This document shows positions 57,703-64,000 of a stretch of DNA of 64,000 nt, piece after piece (the first letter of the stretch is position 1; each line of letters starts with the position of its first letter). The translations under genes were made by a program, and so were the position numbers. The DNA is from Fimbriimonadales bacterium (GTDB taxonomy: Bacteria > Armatimonadota > Fimbriimonadia > Fimbriimonadales > GBS-DC). Location: positions 833,221 to 897,220 of the forward strand of contig AP024673.1 of NCBI GenBank assembly GCA_025998675.1, given 5' to 3'. The notes beneath the pieces were generated by a model. The model worked only from the letters and a program-made list of their open reading frames with translations. It was not told where the DNA came from and made no database searches.

Positions 57703-57870
57703 GTGCCTTTGCGTTATATTCTCAACTGCGCCACTACCTGTAAGGCATGCGCAGTTAACATGCATTTTGGAGTGCTGAAGCGGGAGCTTCAGCCCGCGCG
57801 GAAGCTCCGCTTCCGCACTCCATAAAGACAGCGATGCACGCGCCTGTCGCATTCTCGCACAAAGGCACTT
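57700..57870. repeat. MITE-like element / 122-bp dispersed repeat, copy D
   Basis: AAGTGCCTTTG at 57701 and CAAAGGCACTT at 57860-57870 are perfect 11-bp terminal inverted repeats around 148 bp. The first 122 bp match copy C (29441-29562) and end with the family 1 double hairpin (57769-57821). The element begins on the TAA stop of the glycosidase gene. Confidence 0.75.
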
Positions 57871-57871
57871 C

Positions 57872-57916
57872 GCGGCGAATCGGGCAAATTCGCGGCGAAT
57901 TTGCCCGATTCGCCGC
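57872..57916. promoter_or_regulatory. Strong hairpin upstream of the MerR gene
   Basis: Perfect 19-bp arms (GCGGCGAATCGGGCAAATT / its reverse complement) with a 7-nt loop CGCGGCG. It ends 8 bp before the TTGACA of the next promoter. It could terminate readthrough from the glycosidase or act as an operator. Confidence 0.6.
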
Positions 57917-57924
57917 TCCAAACC

Positions 57925-57955
57925 TTGACAGTGATATATTGCAGTGTGGTATAAT
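57925..57955 (+). promoter_or_regulatory. Promoter of the MerR-VIT operon (TTGACA / GGTATAAT)
   Basis: TTGACA at 57925-57930 and TATAAT at 57950-57955 are separated by 19 bp, the elongated spacing typical of MerR-regulated promoters. The ATG follows 9 nt after the -10 box with no Shine-Dalgarno, so the mRNA should be leaderless or nearly so. Confidence 0.7.
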
Positions 57956-57964
57956 AGGATGTAG

Positions 57965-58582
57965 ATGGAAACGACGCAGCCGATGTGGACGATAGAGGCG
58001 CTGACGCAGGTCGCTGCACAAGTGTTGCAGCAGGACTACTGGGGGCAGCCGAGCCGTCAGGCGGCGGAGCTGCCGAACCTGCGAACGGTGCGCTACTACA
58101 CCACACTGGGGCTGCTGGATCGCCCAATTATGCGCGGGCGCGTCGCCTACTACACCCGCCGCCATCTGGCGCAACTGGTCGCCATCAAGCGACTGCAGGC
58201 AGAGGGACTCTCACTGGTGGAGATTCAGCAGCGGCTGTACGGGCTGACCGACGATGCGCTGGCGCGGGTTGCCCGCCTGCCAGAGTCGCTGGACGCGCCT
58301 GCAGAGACGCCGCCTGCGTCGGCGCGCCGTCGCCGCCGATTCTGGAGCGCGCTGCCCGCGCCGCCCGAAGCAACCCGCACGCCCGCAGTGCAGACATGGC
58401 AGGTGCTAACGCTTGCGCCCGGCGTCGAACTGAGCCTGCAACTGGAGCAGCCGCTCGACCCGCAGGCAATCGCGCAAATCCAGCGCGCAGCGACGCCCCT
58501 GATGCGCGTCCTGAACGAACTGGGCGTCGTTTCCAGCGAGAATATCCATTTGGAGGCAGACCGAAATGGCGAAGCAGACTAA
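57965..58582 (+). CDS. MerR-family transcriptional regulator
   Basis: 205 residues. After a ~35-residue lead, ELPNLRTVRYYTTLGLLDRP is the MerR recognition segment (T-V-R-Y-Y-x-x-x-G-L-L) and GRVAYYTRRHLAQLVAIKRL, then QAEGLSLVEIQQRL, completes the DNA-binding domain. The C-terminal part (from ~120) is not a known effector domain and is rich in Ala/Pro/Arg. The promoter's 19-bp spacer fits autoregulation by a MerR protein. It overlaps the VIT gene by 17 bp and probably controls it. Confidence 0.85.
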   Translation: METTQPMWTIEALTQVAAQVLQQDYWGQPSRQAAELPNLRTVRYYTTLGLLDRPIMRGRVAYYTRRHLAQLVAIKRLQAEGLSLVEIQQRLYGLTDDALARVARLPESLDAPAETPPASARRRRRFWSALPAPPEATRTPAVQTWQVLTLAPGVELSLQLEQPLDPQAIAQIQRAATPLMRVLNELGVVSSENIHLEADRNGEAD

Positions 58583-60968
58583 AGTACAGAGCGTTCCCGT
58601 CGTACAGATGTTGCCCGCGCAGCCGTCGCAGAATGGCATCGGCGCCCTGACGACGCCGCAGGGCAACCTGCCCCTGAAACGCCTTGAGGTTGAGGCGGAC
58701 ATCGTGGGCGTTTTTGCCCAGACCATCATCCGCCAGATCTTCCAGAACCCGACCGACCAGGCGCTGGAGGCAGTCTACATCTTTCCCCTGCCCGACCGCG
58801 CAGGCGTTGGGGCGTTCCAGATGACCGTGAACGGGCGCGTGATTGATGGCGTGCTGAAGGAGCGGCTGCAGGCGCGCCGCGAGTACGAGGCGGCTCTCCA
58901 GCAGGGCTACCGCGCCGCGATGCAGGAGGAAGAGCGCCCAAATGTGTTCACCCTCAGCGTAGGCAACCTGATGCCCGGCGAAGAGGCGCACATCACGCTG
59001 ACCCTCTACAGCCTGCTGGAGCTGGACAACGGCGAGGCGACCTATCGCGTGCCGCTGGTGGTCGCGCCGCGCTACATTCCCGGCATGCCCCTCGACGACT
59101 CGGTGGGCTACGGAACCGCGTCCGACACCGACGCTGTGCCTGACGCCTCGCGCATCACCCCGCCCGTGCTGCTGGATGGCTTCCCGAACCCCGTGCAACT
59201 CGAAATCGTCGTGCGCATCGACGGACGCGCCGCACCCATTACAGACCTGCGCGCCTCGCTGCATAATGTGATGACCGTCAATACGCAGGGCGTCTACACC
59301 GTGCGCCTGCAGCCCGGCGAGCGCATCGACCGCGACTTCATCCTGCGCTTCCGCCCCCTGCAGAAAGAGCTGACCACGCGCGCCCTGCTGGCGCCTGACC
59401 CGAAGAATCCCAACGAGGGCACGCTGCTGACCCTTGTGTTCGCCGACGACGCCGAGTCGCCTGCCAAGCTGAGCGATGTGCTGTTCGTCGTCGACCGTTC
59501 GGGCAGCATGGACGGCTGGAAGATGGAGGCGGCGAAACGGGCAACCGTGCGCCTGATCGATTCGCTGCACCCCGCCGCCCAGTTCGGCGTGCTGGCGTTC
59601 GACAACATCGTGGAGGCGTTCGACAACGGCGCGTTCCAGCCCGCCTCGGATCGCGTGCGCTTTCAGGCGACGCAGTGGCTGGCGCAGATTTACGCCCGCG
59701 GCGGCACGGAGATGCTCGGCGCACTACAGGCGGCGATTAAACAGTGTACGCATCCTGCGCGTGGGCGATATGAGGAACCGCCACGCGAACCCAAACCTGA
59801 CGCGCGCCCGATTATCGTGTTGATTACCGATGGACAGGTGGGCAACGAGGAGCAAATCCTGCGCTATGTGGCGAACGCGGGCGTGACCCTCTACATCGTG
59901 GGCATTGATGAGGCGCTCAACGACGCCTTCCTGCGCCGTATGGCGGAGCAAACAGGTGGGCTGTTCATGCCTATCGAGAGCGAAGACCGCCTCGATGAGA
60001 CGCTCGACCTGCTGCGTCAGCGGCTGAGCGCGCCCGTGCTGCACGACATCCAGGTTCATAGCAACGATGTGCCCCTGCTGCCCAACACGACCGCGCCGAA
60101 GTCGCCGATTAACCTCTACACGCGCGGCGTCGCCTATGTGCTGCAGCGCTGGCAGGGGCGCGTTCCGAAAAACGCGGTGGTCACTGTCGAGGCGCGCCGC
60201 CCCGACGGCAGCCTGTGGCAGCAGACCGTGCGCGTCCGCCGCGTGCGCACCCCCGTGTTGCGCTTCAGCTGGGCGCGACACATGGTGCGCATGCTCGAAG
60301 ACCTCTACTACATCGCGGGCGTCAAGCGACTGGAGCAGCGGATTGTGCAGACCTCGCTGCAGTACGGCGTACTGTCGCGCTTCACCGCCTTCGTCGCCGT
60401 CGACCGCAGCGAGCAGGTCAACCCCGGCGGCGCAACGCACCGCATCGTGCAACCCGTCGAGATGCCGCGCGGCTGGCAGCCGACCCGACCGGCTGCGCCG
60501 CCAAATCGGCAAAGCGTCGCTTACTCGCCGCCCTTAGATGATCAAATCGATGATCACAACACTTTTGGGCTAATTCAGGCTCCTCCACGAACCTTCTTAG
60601 GTTTGATGAGGACACCGCCCCGCTCGGGTTCAGGTTCCAGGGGACCCGTTAGAGAAGCCCCGATTGACGAGAGCGAGTCGCTTGCGTCGCTGCGCAACTT
60701 CTATCGCGACCTGAGCGCCCTCACGCCTGAGTCGCCCGCGCGCGTCGACCAGTTCCTGCTGAACCTGCTGCACGCGCTGGACAGCTGGCTGGCGGAGTAC
60801 GCCGATGAATCGCCGCACACTGAGCGGGTTCTTGAGCTGGTGGACGCCATCCTCGACCATTTCCAGCAGTGCTGGGACGCGAAGCAGGTAGAACGGCTGC
60901 TTATCCTCTGCCGAGAGGCGCTCTCGGCGCTGCTGGAGCAGCCCTCCCGCCGTGAGCGGTGGTGGTAA
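58566..60968 (+). CDS. VIT-VWA domain protein (inter-alpha-trypsin-inhibitor heavy-chain-like)
   Basis: 800 residues. VIT domain at ~35-165: LPLKRLEVEADIVGVFAQTI, FPLPDRAGVGAFQMTVNGRV, then RREYEAALQQGYRAAMQEEE and SVGNLMPGEEAHITLTLYS. VWA domain at ~300-470: SDVLFVVDRSGSMDGWKMEA gives MIDAS DxSxS (~309-313), with the conserved Thr in GGTEMLGALQAA and VLITDGQVGNE. The C-terminus has a Pro/Gly/Ser linker (AT-richer at 60540-60620) and a helical end. No signal peptide, so probably cytoplasmic or non-classically localised. Function unknown; coupled to the MerR gene. Confidence 0.88.
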   Translation: MAKQTKVQSVPVVQMLPAQPSQNGIGALTTPQGNLPLKRLEVEADIVGVFAQTIIRQIFQNPTDQALEAVYIFPLPDRAGVGAFQMTVNGRVIDGVLKERLQARREYEAALQQGYRAAMQEEERPNVFTLSVGNLMPGEEAHITLTLYSLLELDNGEATYRVPLVVAPRYIPGMPLDDSVGYGTASDTDAVPDASRITPPVLLDGFPNPVQLEIVVRIDGRAAPITDLRASLHNVMTVNTQGVYTVRLQPGERIDRDFILRFRPLQKELTTRALLAPDPKNPNEGTLLTLVFADDAESPAKLSDVLFVVDRSGSMDGWKMEAAKRATVRLIDSLHPAAQFGVLAFDNIVEAFDNGAFQPASDRVRFQATQWLAQIYARGGTEMLGALQAAIKQCTHPARGRYEEPPREPKPDARPIIVLITDGQVGNEEQILRYVANAGVTLYIVGIDEALNDAFLRRMAEQTGGLFMPIESEDRLDETLDLLRQRLSAPVLHDIQVHSNDVPLLPNTTAPKSPINLYTRGVAYVLQRWQGRVPKNAVVTVEARRPDGSLWQQTVRVRRVRTPVLRFSWARHMVRMLEDLYYIAGVKRLEQRIVQTSLQYGVLSRFTAFVAVDRSEQVNPGGATHRIVQPVEMPRGWQPTRPAAPPNRQSVAYSPPLDDQIDDHNTFGLIQAPPRTFLGLMRTPPRSGSGSRGPVREAPIDESESLASLRNFYRDLSALTPESPARVDQFLLNLLHALDSWLAEYADESPHTERVLELVDAILDHFQQCWDAKQVERLLILCREALSALLEQPSRRERWW

Positions 60969-60980
60969 TTCCATGCGCGT

Positions 60981-61008
60981 CGGCTCGGAGCTGAATCGCT
61001 CCGAGCCG
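60981..61008. terminator. Hairpin after the VIT-VWA gene
   Basis: A perfect 10-bp stem CGGCTCGGAG / CTCCGAGCCG with loop CTGAATCG, 12 bp after the stop and before the ccmA promoter. GC-rich, no U-tract. Confidence 0.5.
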
Positions 61009-61031
61009 CGCCCGTTCGCCTACCCGCGACA

Positions 61032-61039
61032 GGTACACT
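61032..61039 (+). promoter_or_regulatory. GGTACACT -10 element of ccmA
   Basis: ACAGGTACACT, then 7 nt (TGTGCCG) and ATG 61047. No Shine-Dalgarno; predicted leaderless start. Confidence 0.65.
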
Positions 61040-61046
61040 TGTGCCG

Positions 61047-61664
61047 ATGCAGCAGTGGACGCTGGCGTGCCATCGGCTGGGCAAGCGGTTCGGCGGACGG
61101 TGGGTGTTTCGCGGGCTGGAGCTGGAGCTGCGCACAGGCGCGCGGCTGGTCGTGCGCGGGGCGAACGGCTCGGGCAAAAGCACGCTGCTTCGGCTGATTG
61201 CGGGGCTGCTCGCGCCGACGGAGGGTCGGGTCGAACTGCGCGGCGGCGCGCGCCCCGTTGCCGATCGCACGCGCCTGCTGGGCTGGTGCGCCGCCGACGC
61301 CGCGCTCTATCGGGAACTCACAGGCTATGAACACCTGCACTGGTGGGCGCAGACGCGCGGGCTGCCCGCCGACCGCCCGACGCTGATGGCGCATCTGGAG
61401 CGCTTCGAGCTGGCGCATCGCGCGCATGAATGGGTGCGCGCCTACTCAACGGGCATGCGCCAGCGACTGCGCCTCGCGCTCGCGACCTACGGCGACCCGC
61501 CGCTGCTGCTGCTCGACGAACCCGACGCAGGGTTAGACCCGTCGGGACTGACGCTCCTTCGGCAGGTGCTGGATGACCAAACCCGTTATGGAATCGCCCT
61601 CTTCGCGACCAATCGCGCAGAGTGTGCGGACTGGGGCGACCTCACGCTCGAGCTGGGCGCGTGA
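61047..61664 (+). CDS. ccmA: Heme exporter ATP-binding protein CcmA
   Basis: 205 residues from ATG 61047 (a GTG two codons earlier is possible). ABC ATPase motifs: Walker A GANGSGKST (38-46), signature YSTGMRQRLRLA, Walker B PLLLLDEPDAGLD, and H-loop replaced by a FATNRAECADWGD ending, as in CcmA-type proteins. Short length and the CcmB-like gene overlapping downstream support the cytochrome c maturation exporter rather than a drug exporter. CcmC and later ccm genes are absent here. Confidence 0.8.
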   Translation: MQQWTLACHRLGKRFGGRWVFRGLELELRTGARLVVRGANGSGKSTLLRLIAGLLAPTEGRVELRGGARPVADRTRLLGWCAADAALYRELTGYEHLHWWAQTRGLPADRPTLMAHLERFELAHRAHEWVRAYSTGMRQRLRLALATYGDPPLLLLDEPDAGLDPSGLTLLRQVLDDQTRYGIALFATNRAECADWGDLTLELGA

Positions 61665-62307
61665 GACGCTCGCCGTCTGGCGCAAAGACCTGCGGCAGGA
61701 GTGGCGTCTGCGGCAGGGGATGGTCGCCGCGCTGCTGATGGGCGTCGCGACGATGGTGGGGGTGGGTTTCGCCGCGCTGGGGCAGTCGCTTGCGCCCGGC
61801 GTGCAGGCGGGGCTGTTCTGGGTCGCGATGCTGTTCGGGATGTTCCCCGCGCTCGCGCGCGGCTTCATCGTGGAGGAGGAGACGGGCACGGCAGATTTGC
61901 TCCGCCTTGCCGCGCGCCCTGCCAGCATCTTCTGGGGCAAGTGGCTCTTTCACGGGACGCTGTACGCGCTGCTCAGCGCCGTGCTGGTTCCGCTCTATGC
62001 GCTGCTGGTCGCGCCGCTCACGGGTCCGTGGGAGGCGTGGCTGCTCCTGTGGCTGGGCGGCGGGTTCTGCCTCACGACGGTACTGACGCTGTGCGGCGCG
62101 CTGGTTGCCCAGACTGCCGTACGCGGCGCACTGCTCGCGGGGCTGACCTTTCCCCTGCTCCTGCCGCTGTTGCTGATCCTTATCGCGGGCACACGCCAGG
62201 CGCTGGAAGGGCTGTTCCCAGCAGAGCCGTTGCAGGGCGTGTTCGGCTATGCGCTGGCGCTCGGCGCGGGCGGCGCGTGGGTGTTCGAAAAGGTGTGGCG
62301 CGAATAG
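61573..62307 (+). CDS. ccmB: Heme exporter membrane subunit CcmB
   Basis: Up to 244 residues from ATG 61573 (AGGTG upstream); GTG 61624 is a plausible shorter start, because homologues usually begin near TLAVWRKDLRQEWRLRQG. Six membrane helices: GMVAALLMGVATMVGVGFAA, FWVAMLFGMFPALARGF, LYALLSAVLVPLYALLV, LLLWLGGGFCLTTVLTL, LLAGLTFPLLLPLLLILIAG and a last one before EKVWRE. VEEETGTADLLRLAARP is the CcmB loop after helix 2. It overlaps ccmA by 92 bp (41 bp with the GTG start). Confidence 0.78.
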   Translation: MTKPVMESPSSRPIAQSVRTGATSRSSWARETLAVWRKDLRQEWRLRQGMVAALLMGVATMVGVGFAALGQSLAPGVQAGLFWVAMLFGMFPALARGFIVEEETGTADLLRLAARPASIFWGKWLFHGTLYALLSAVLVPLYALLVAPLTGPWEAWLLLWLGGGFCLTTVLTLCGALVAQTAVRGALLAGLTFPLLLPLLLILIAGTRQALEGLFPAEPLQGVFGYALALGAGGAWVFEKVWRE

Positions 62308-62309
62308 CC

Positions 62310-63467
62310 CTACGCGCCCAGCGACTGTCCCGTATCAGGGTCAAACAGGTGCAGATACTCCAGGTGCAGCCGTATCGGTACGGCGTCGCCTTCGCTGAGT
62401 TTCACGCGCGCGCTCAACTGGGCAATCGCCGTCGCGCCGTCAATCAGCAGATGCACATCGTTGCGGTCGCCGTGCGGCTCCACCACATCGACCGTCGCGT
62501 GGATAGGCTCCGACAGGATGGCGTCGGGCGGCGCGGTGCGGTCAGTATAAATGTCCTGCGGGCGGATACCCATCAGCACGCCCCTGCCCACCCTCTGCGC
62601 AAGCGCGCGCGCGTGCGACTCCAGCACAGGCACGGCGTTTGCGCCAATCTGCAGCGCGGGCTTGCCTGCGTACTCCACCACTTGCGCTGGCAGCAGGTTC
62701 ATCGGCGGCGTGCCGATAAAGGTCGCCACGAAGGTGTTCGCAGGGCGGAAGTAGACCTCTTCGGGCGTCCCAACTTGCTGCAGCACACCGTCTTTCATGA
62801 CCGCGATGCGCGTGCCGAGCGTCATCGCCTCTTTCTGGTCGTGCGTCACATAGAGGGTGGTGACGCCCAGTCGCTCCTGAAGCTTTTTGAGTTCGGCGCG
62901 GGTCTGGTCGCGCAGTTTCGCATCGAGGTTCGACAGCGGCTCGTCCATCAGGAACACTTTGGGCTGGCGCACAATCGCGCGCGCCAGAGCGACGCGCTGG
63001 CGCTGTCCGCCCGAAAGCTCTTTGGGCAGGCGATGCAGCAGGCTCTCGATTTCGAGCATCTGCGCGACCTGGCGCACACGCGCGTCGATGCGATTCTTGA
63101 TGGCGCGCGCCTCGCCCAGATGCGTGAGTTGCCACAGCGCGCCCTTCAGCTCGCGCAGGCGCAGCCCAAACGCGATATTATCGTACACGCGCATATGCGG
63201 ATAGAGCGCGTAGTTCTGGAACACCATCGCGATGTCGCGGTCGCGCGGCGAGACCTCGTTGACGCACCGCTCACCGATGTAAATCTCGCCTTCGGTGGGG
63301 TCTTCCAGCCCCGCCAGCATCCGCAGGGCAGTCGTCTTGCCGCAGCCCGAGGGACCCACCAGCACCATGAACTCGCCCGGCTGAATGTGCAGGGTCAACT
63401 GATTGACCGCCGTTACCGCGCCGAAGCGTTTGGTGACCTGCTCAAAGCGCACACTCTCTGCTGTCAT
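62310..63467 (-). CDS. ABC transporter ATP-binding protein, MalK/UgpC (carbohydrate uptake) type
   Basis: 385 residues from ATG 63467. Walker A GPSGCGKTT, Q-loop MVFQNYALYPHM, signature LSGGQRQRVALARA, Walker B VFLMDEPLSNLD and H-loop YVTHDQKEAMTL. The ~150-residue C-terminal TOBE/OB region (ATFIGTPPMNLLPAQVVEYA, MGIRPQDIYTD, DVVEPHGDRNDVHLLI) places it with sugar or sugar-phosphate importers. These ATPases often energise several permeases encoded elsewhere; none is adjacent. Its ATG overlaps the MBL gene stop by 4 bp, so the two are co-translated. Confidence 0.92.
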   Translation of the reverse strand: MTAESVRFEQVTKRFGAVTAVNQLTLHIQPGEFMVLVGPSGCGKTTALRMLAGLEDPTEGEIYIGERCVNEVSPRDRDIAMVFQNYALYPHMRVYDNIAFGLRLRELKGALWQLTHLGEARAIKNRIDARVRQVAQMLEIESLLHRLPKELSGGQRQRVALARAIVRQPKVFLMDEPLSNLDAKLRDQTRAELKKLQERLGVTTLYVTHDQKEAMTLGTRIAVMKDGVLQQVGTPEEVYFRPANTFVATFIGTPPMNLLPAQVVEYAGKPALQIGANAVPVLESHARALAQRVGRGVLMGIRPQDIYTDRTAPPDAILSEPIHATVDVVEPHGDRNDVHLLIDGATAIAQLSARVKLSEGDAVPIRLHLEYLHLFDPDTGQSLGA

Positions 63468-64000
63468 TGCAGTCCCAGTTTCTTGCGCCAGTAGCGTGCG
63501 TAGCCCAGCGCAATCAGTTCGTAGCCCGCGCCGAGGTCGTAGCTGCTCGGATCGACGCTCTGCTCGTGCATCTCGGCGTTGCCGTACTCGCGCATGCGCT
63601 GGATAAGTTCCGCGTCTGGAACGCCCTGTTCGACGAGGGCGCGGGTGAATCCTGCCCAGTCGAGCAGGCGCGTTTCCAGTTCGTCCAGATGGCGCGCCAC
63701 ATCGTCGTACAGTCCGAAATGGGTCAGCGCGAGTTGACGAATCGGCATGGCGCGCAGTTTTGCGAGGCTGGCTTGCCACGCCTCGATGTCCAGTTCAGGC
63801 GGCGGGGTCGGCGGGCGCACATAGGTCGTGCCGGGCATCCGCACCCCCGCGATGTCGCCTGCAAACAGCACGCCCGTCGACTCATCCAGATACGCATGGT
63901 GATGGCGCGCGTGTCCGGGCGTATCCACCGCCAGCAGCGTGCGCCCGGCGGCTTCGATGCGCTCGCCGTCGCGCACCACCCGCAGCCGCGCCTCAGGCAC
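63464..64000 (-). CDS. MBL-fold metallo-hydrolase, N-terminus beyond window
   Basis: The frame is open to the window edge; 178 residues are visible. VDTPGHARHHHAYLD and VLFAGDIAGVR supply the fourth and fifth metal-binding motifs of the metallo-beta-lactamase fold, and LALTHFGLYDD the last His. The main HxHxDH motif should lie in the missing N-terminal ~100 residues. The C-terminal ~90 residues are helical. Substrate unknown (glyoxalase II- or thiolesterase-like possible). Upstream partner of the ABC ATPase. Confidence 0.75.
   Translation of the reverse strand: MPEARLRVVRDGERIEAAGRTLLAVDTPGHARHHHAYLDESTGVLFAGDIAGVRMPGTTYVRPPTPPPELDIEAWQASLAKLRAMPIRQLALTHFGLYDDVARHLDELETRLLDWAGFTRALVEQGVPDAELIQRMREYGNAEMHEQSVDPSSYDLGAGYELIALGYARYWRKKLGLQ

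Noticed and set aside
56206-57921. 571-residue minus-strand ORF
   Set aside because: Antisense to the glycosidase. Its N-terminal resemblance to the upstream extension of the OPT frame comes from the shared dispersed repeat, not from protein homology.

Overview
The window is a GC-rich, gene-dense piece of a bacterial chromosome. It encodes an outer-membrane enzyme (LpxK), a cytochrome c maturation ABC exporter (CcmAB), an aerobic-type respiratory gene pair (SdhCA), many secreted proteins, and four proteins ending in the same dockerin-like tail with a terminal Gly-Cys. This combination, together with plant-polysaccharide glycoside hydrolases (GH51, GH5-like), most resembles Armatimonadota (Fimbriimonadia-like) to me. 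That assignment is inference from gene content; no rRNA gene is present. I found no tRNA, rRNA, CRISPR array, prophage or transposase.

Layout. 1-4.9 kb: tail of a glycosidase, PilZ protein, tdh-ruvX, a truncated DUF433 antitoxin, divergent RraB-like/clpS genes, a TetR regulator and a VWA lipoprotein. 4.9-10.5 kb: smpB, a 480-bp gap, a HAF-repeat secreted protein, and a three-gene membrane operon (VWA / coiled-coil membrane protein / DUF2135). 10.6-16.9 kb: Rpn nuclease-queF, ruvB, a membrane protein, lpxK-HD hydrolase, and hpd. 16.9-25.7 kb: a DUF104/PIN toxin-antitoxin pair translationally coupled to purB, a histidine kinase, cinA-thpR, and DUF697-M16 peptidase. 25.7-36.9 kb: a repeat-rich gap, a dockerin-tailed protein, an OPT transporter, dacB, glyS, another dockerin-tailed protein and a GH51 enzyme. 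36.9-44.2 kb: DUF1992, nuoE and a three-gene operon built around a 984-residue tubulin/FtsZ-like GTPase. 44.3-51.1 kb: sdhCA (no sdhB), then gnd-nuclease-zwf-VOC. 51.1-57.7 kb: three secreted proteins on the minus strand and a large glycosidase. 57.9-64 kb: MerR-VIT/VWA, ccmAB, and a sugar-type ABC ATPase with an MBL hydrolase cut by the window edge.

Two themes connect the region. First, a probable envelope-associated cytoskeletal or remodelling system is split over two loci. At 38.1-44.2 kb lie the tubulin-like GTPase, a weakly similar partner with no GTP motif, and a membrane protein with a choice-of-anchor-X-like outer part and a possible FHA-like inner part. At 7.1-10.5 kb lie the VWA, coiled-coil membrane and DUF2135 proteins. 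That the two loci cooperate is inference. Second, a recurrent promoter element (A)GGTAYAMT, an extended -10 box with GG in place of TG, occurs in two arrangements. It sits 4-10 nt before ATG with no Shine-Dalgarno sequence (probable leaderless mRNAs), or 17-41 nt before ATG with a Shine-Dalgarno sequence in between. Several families of hairpin-forming dispersed repeats fill the intergenic spaces. One of them sits in frame, twice, inside lpxK.
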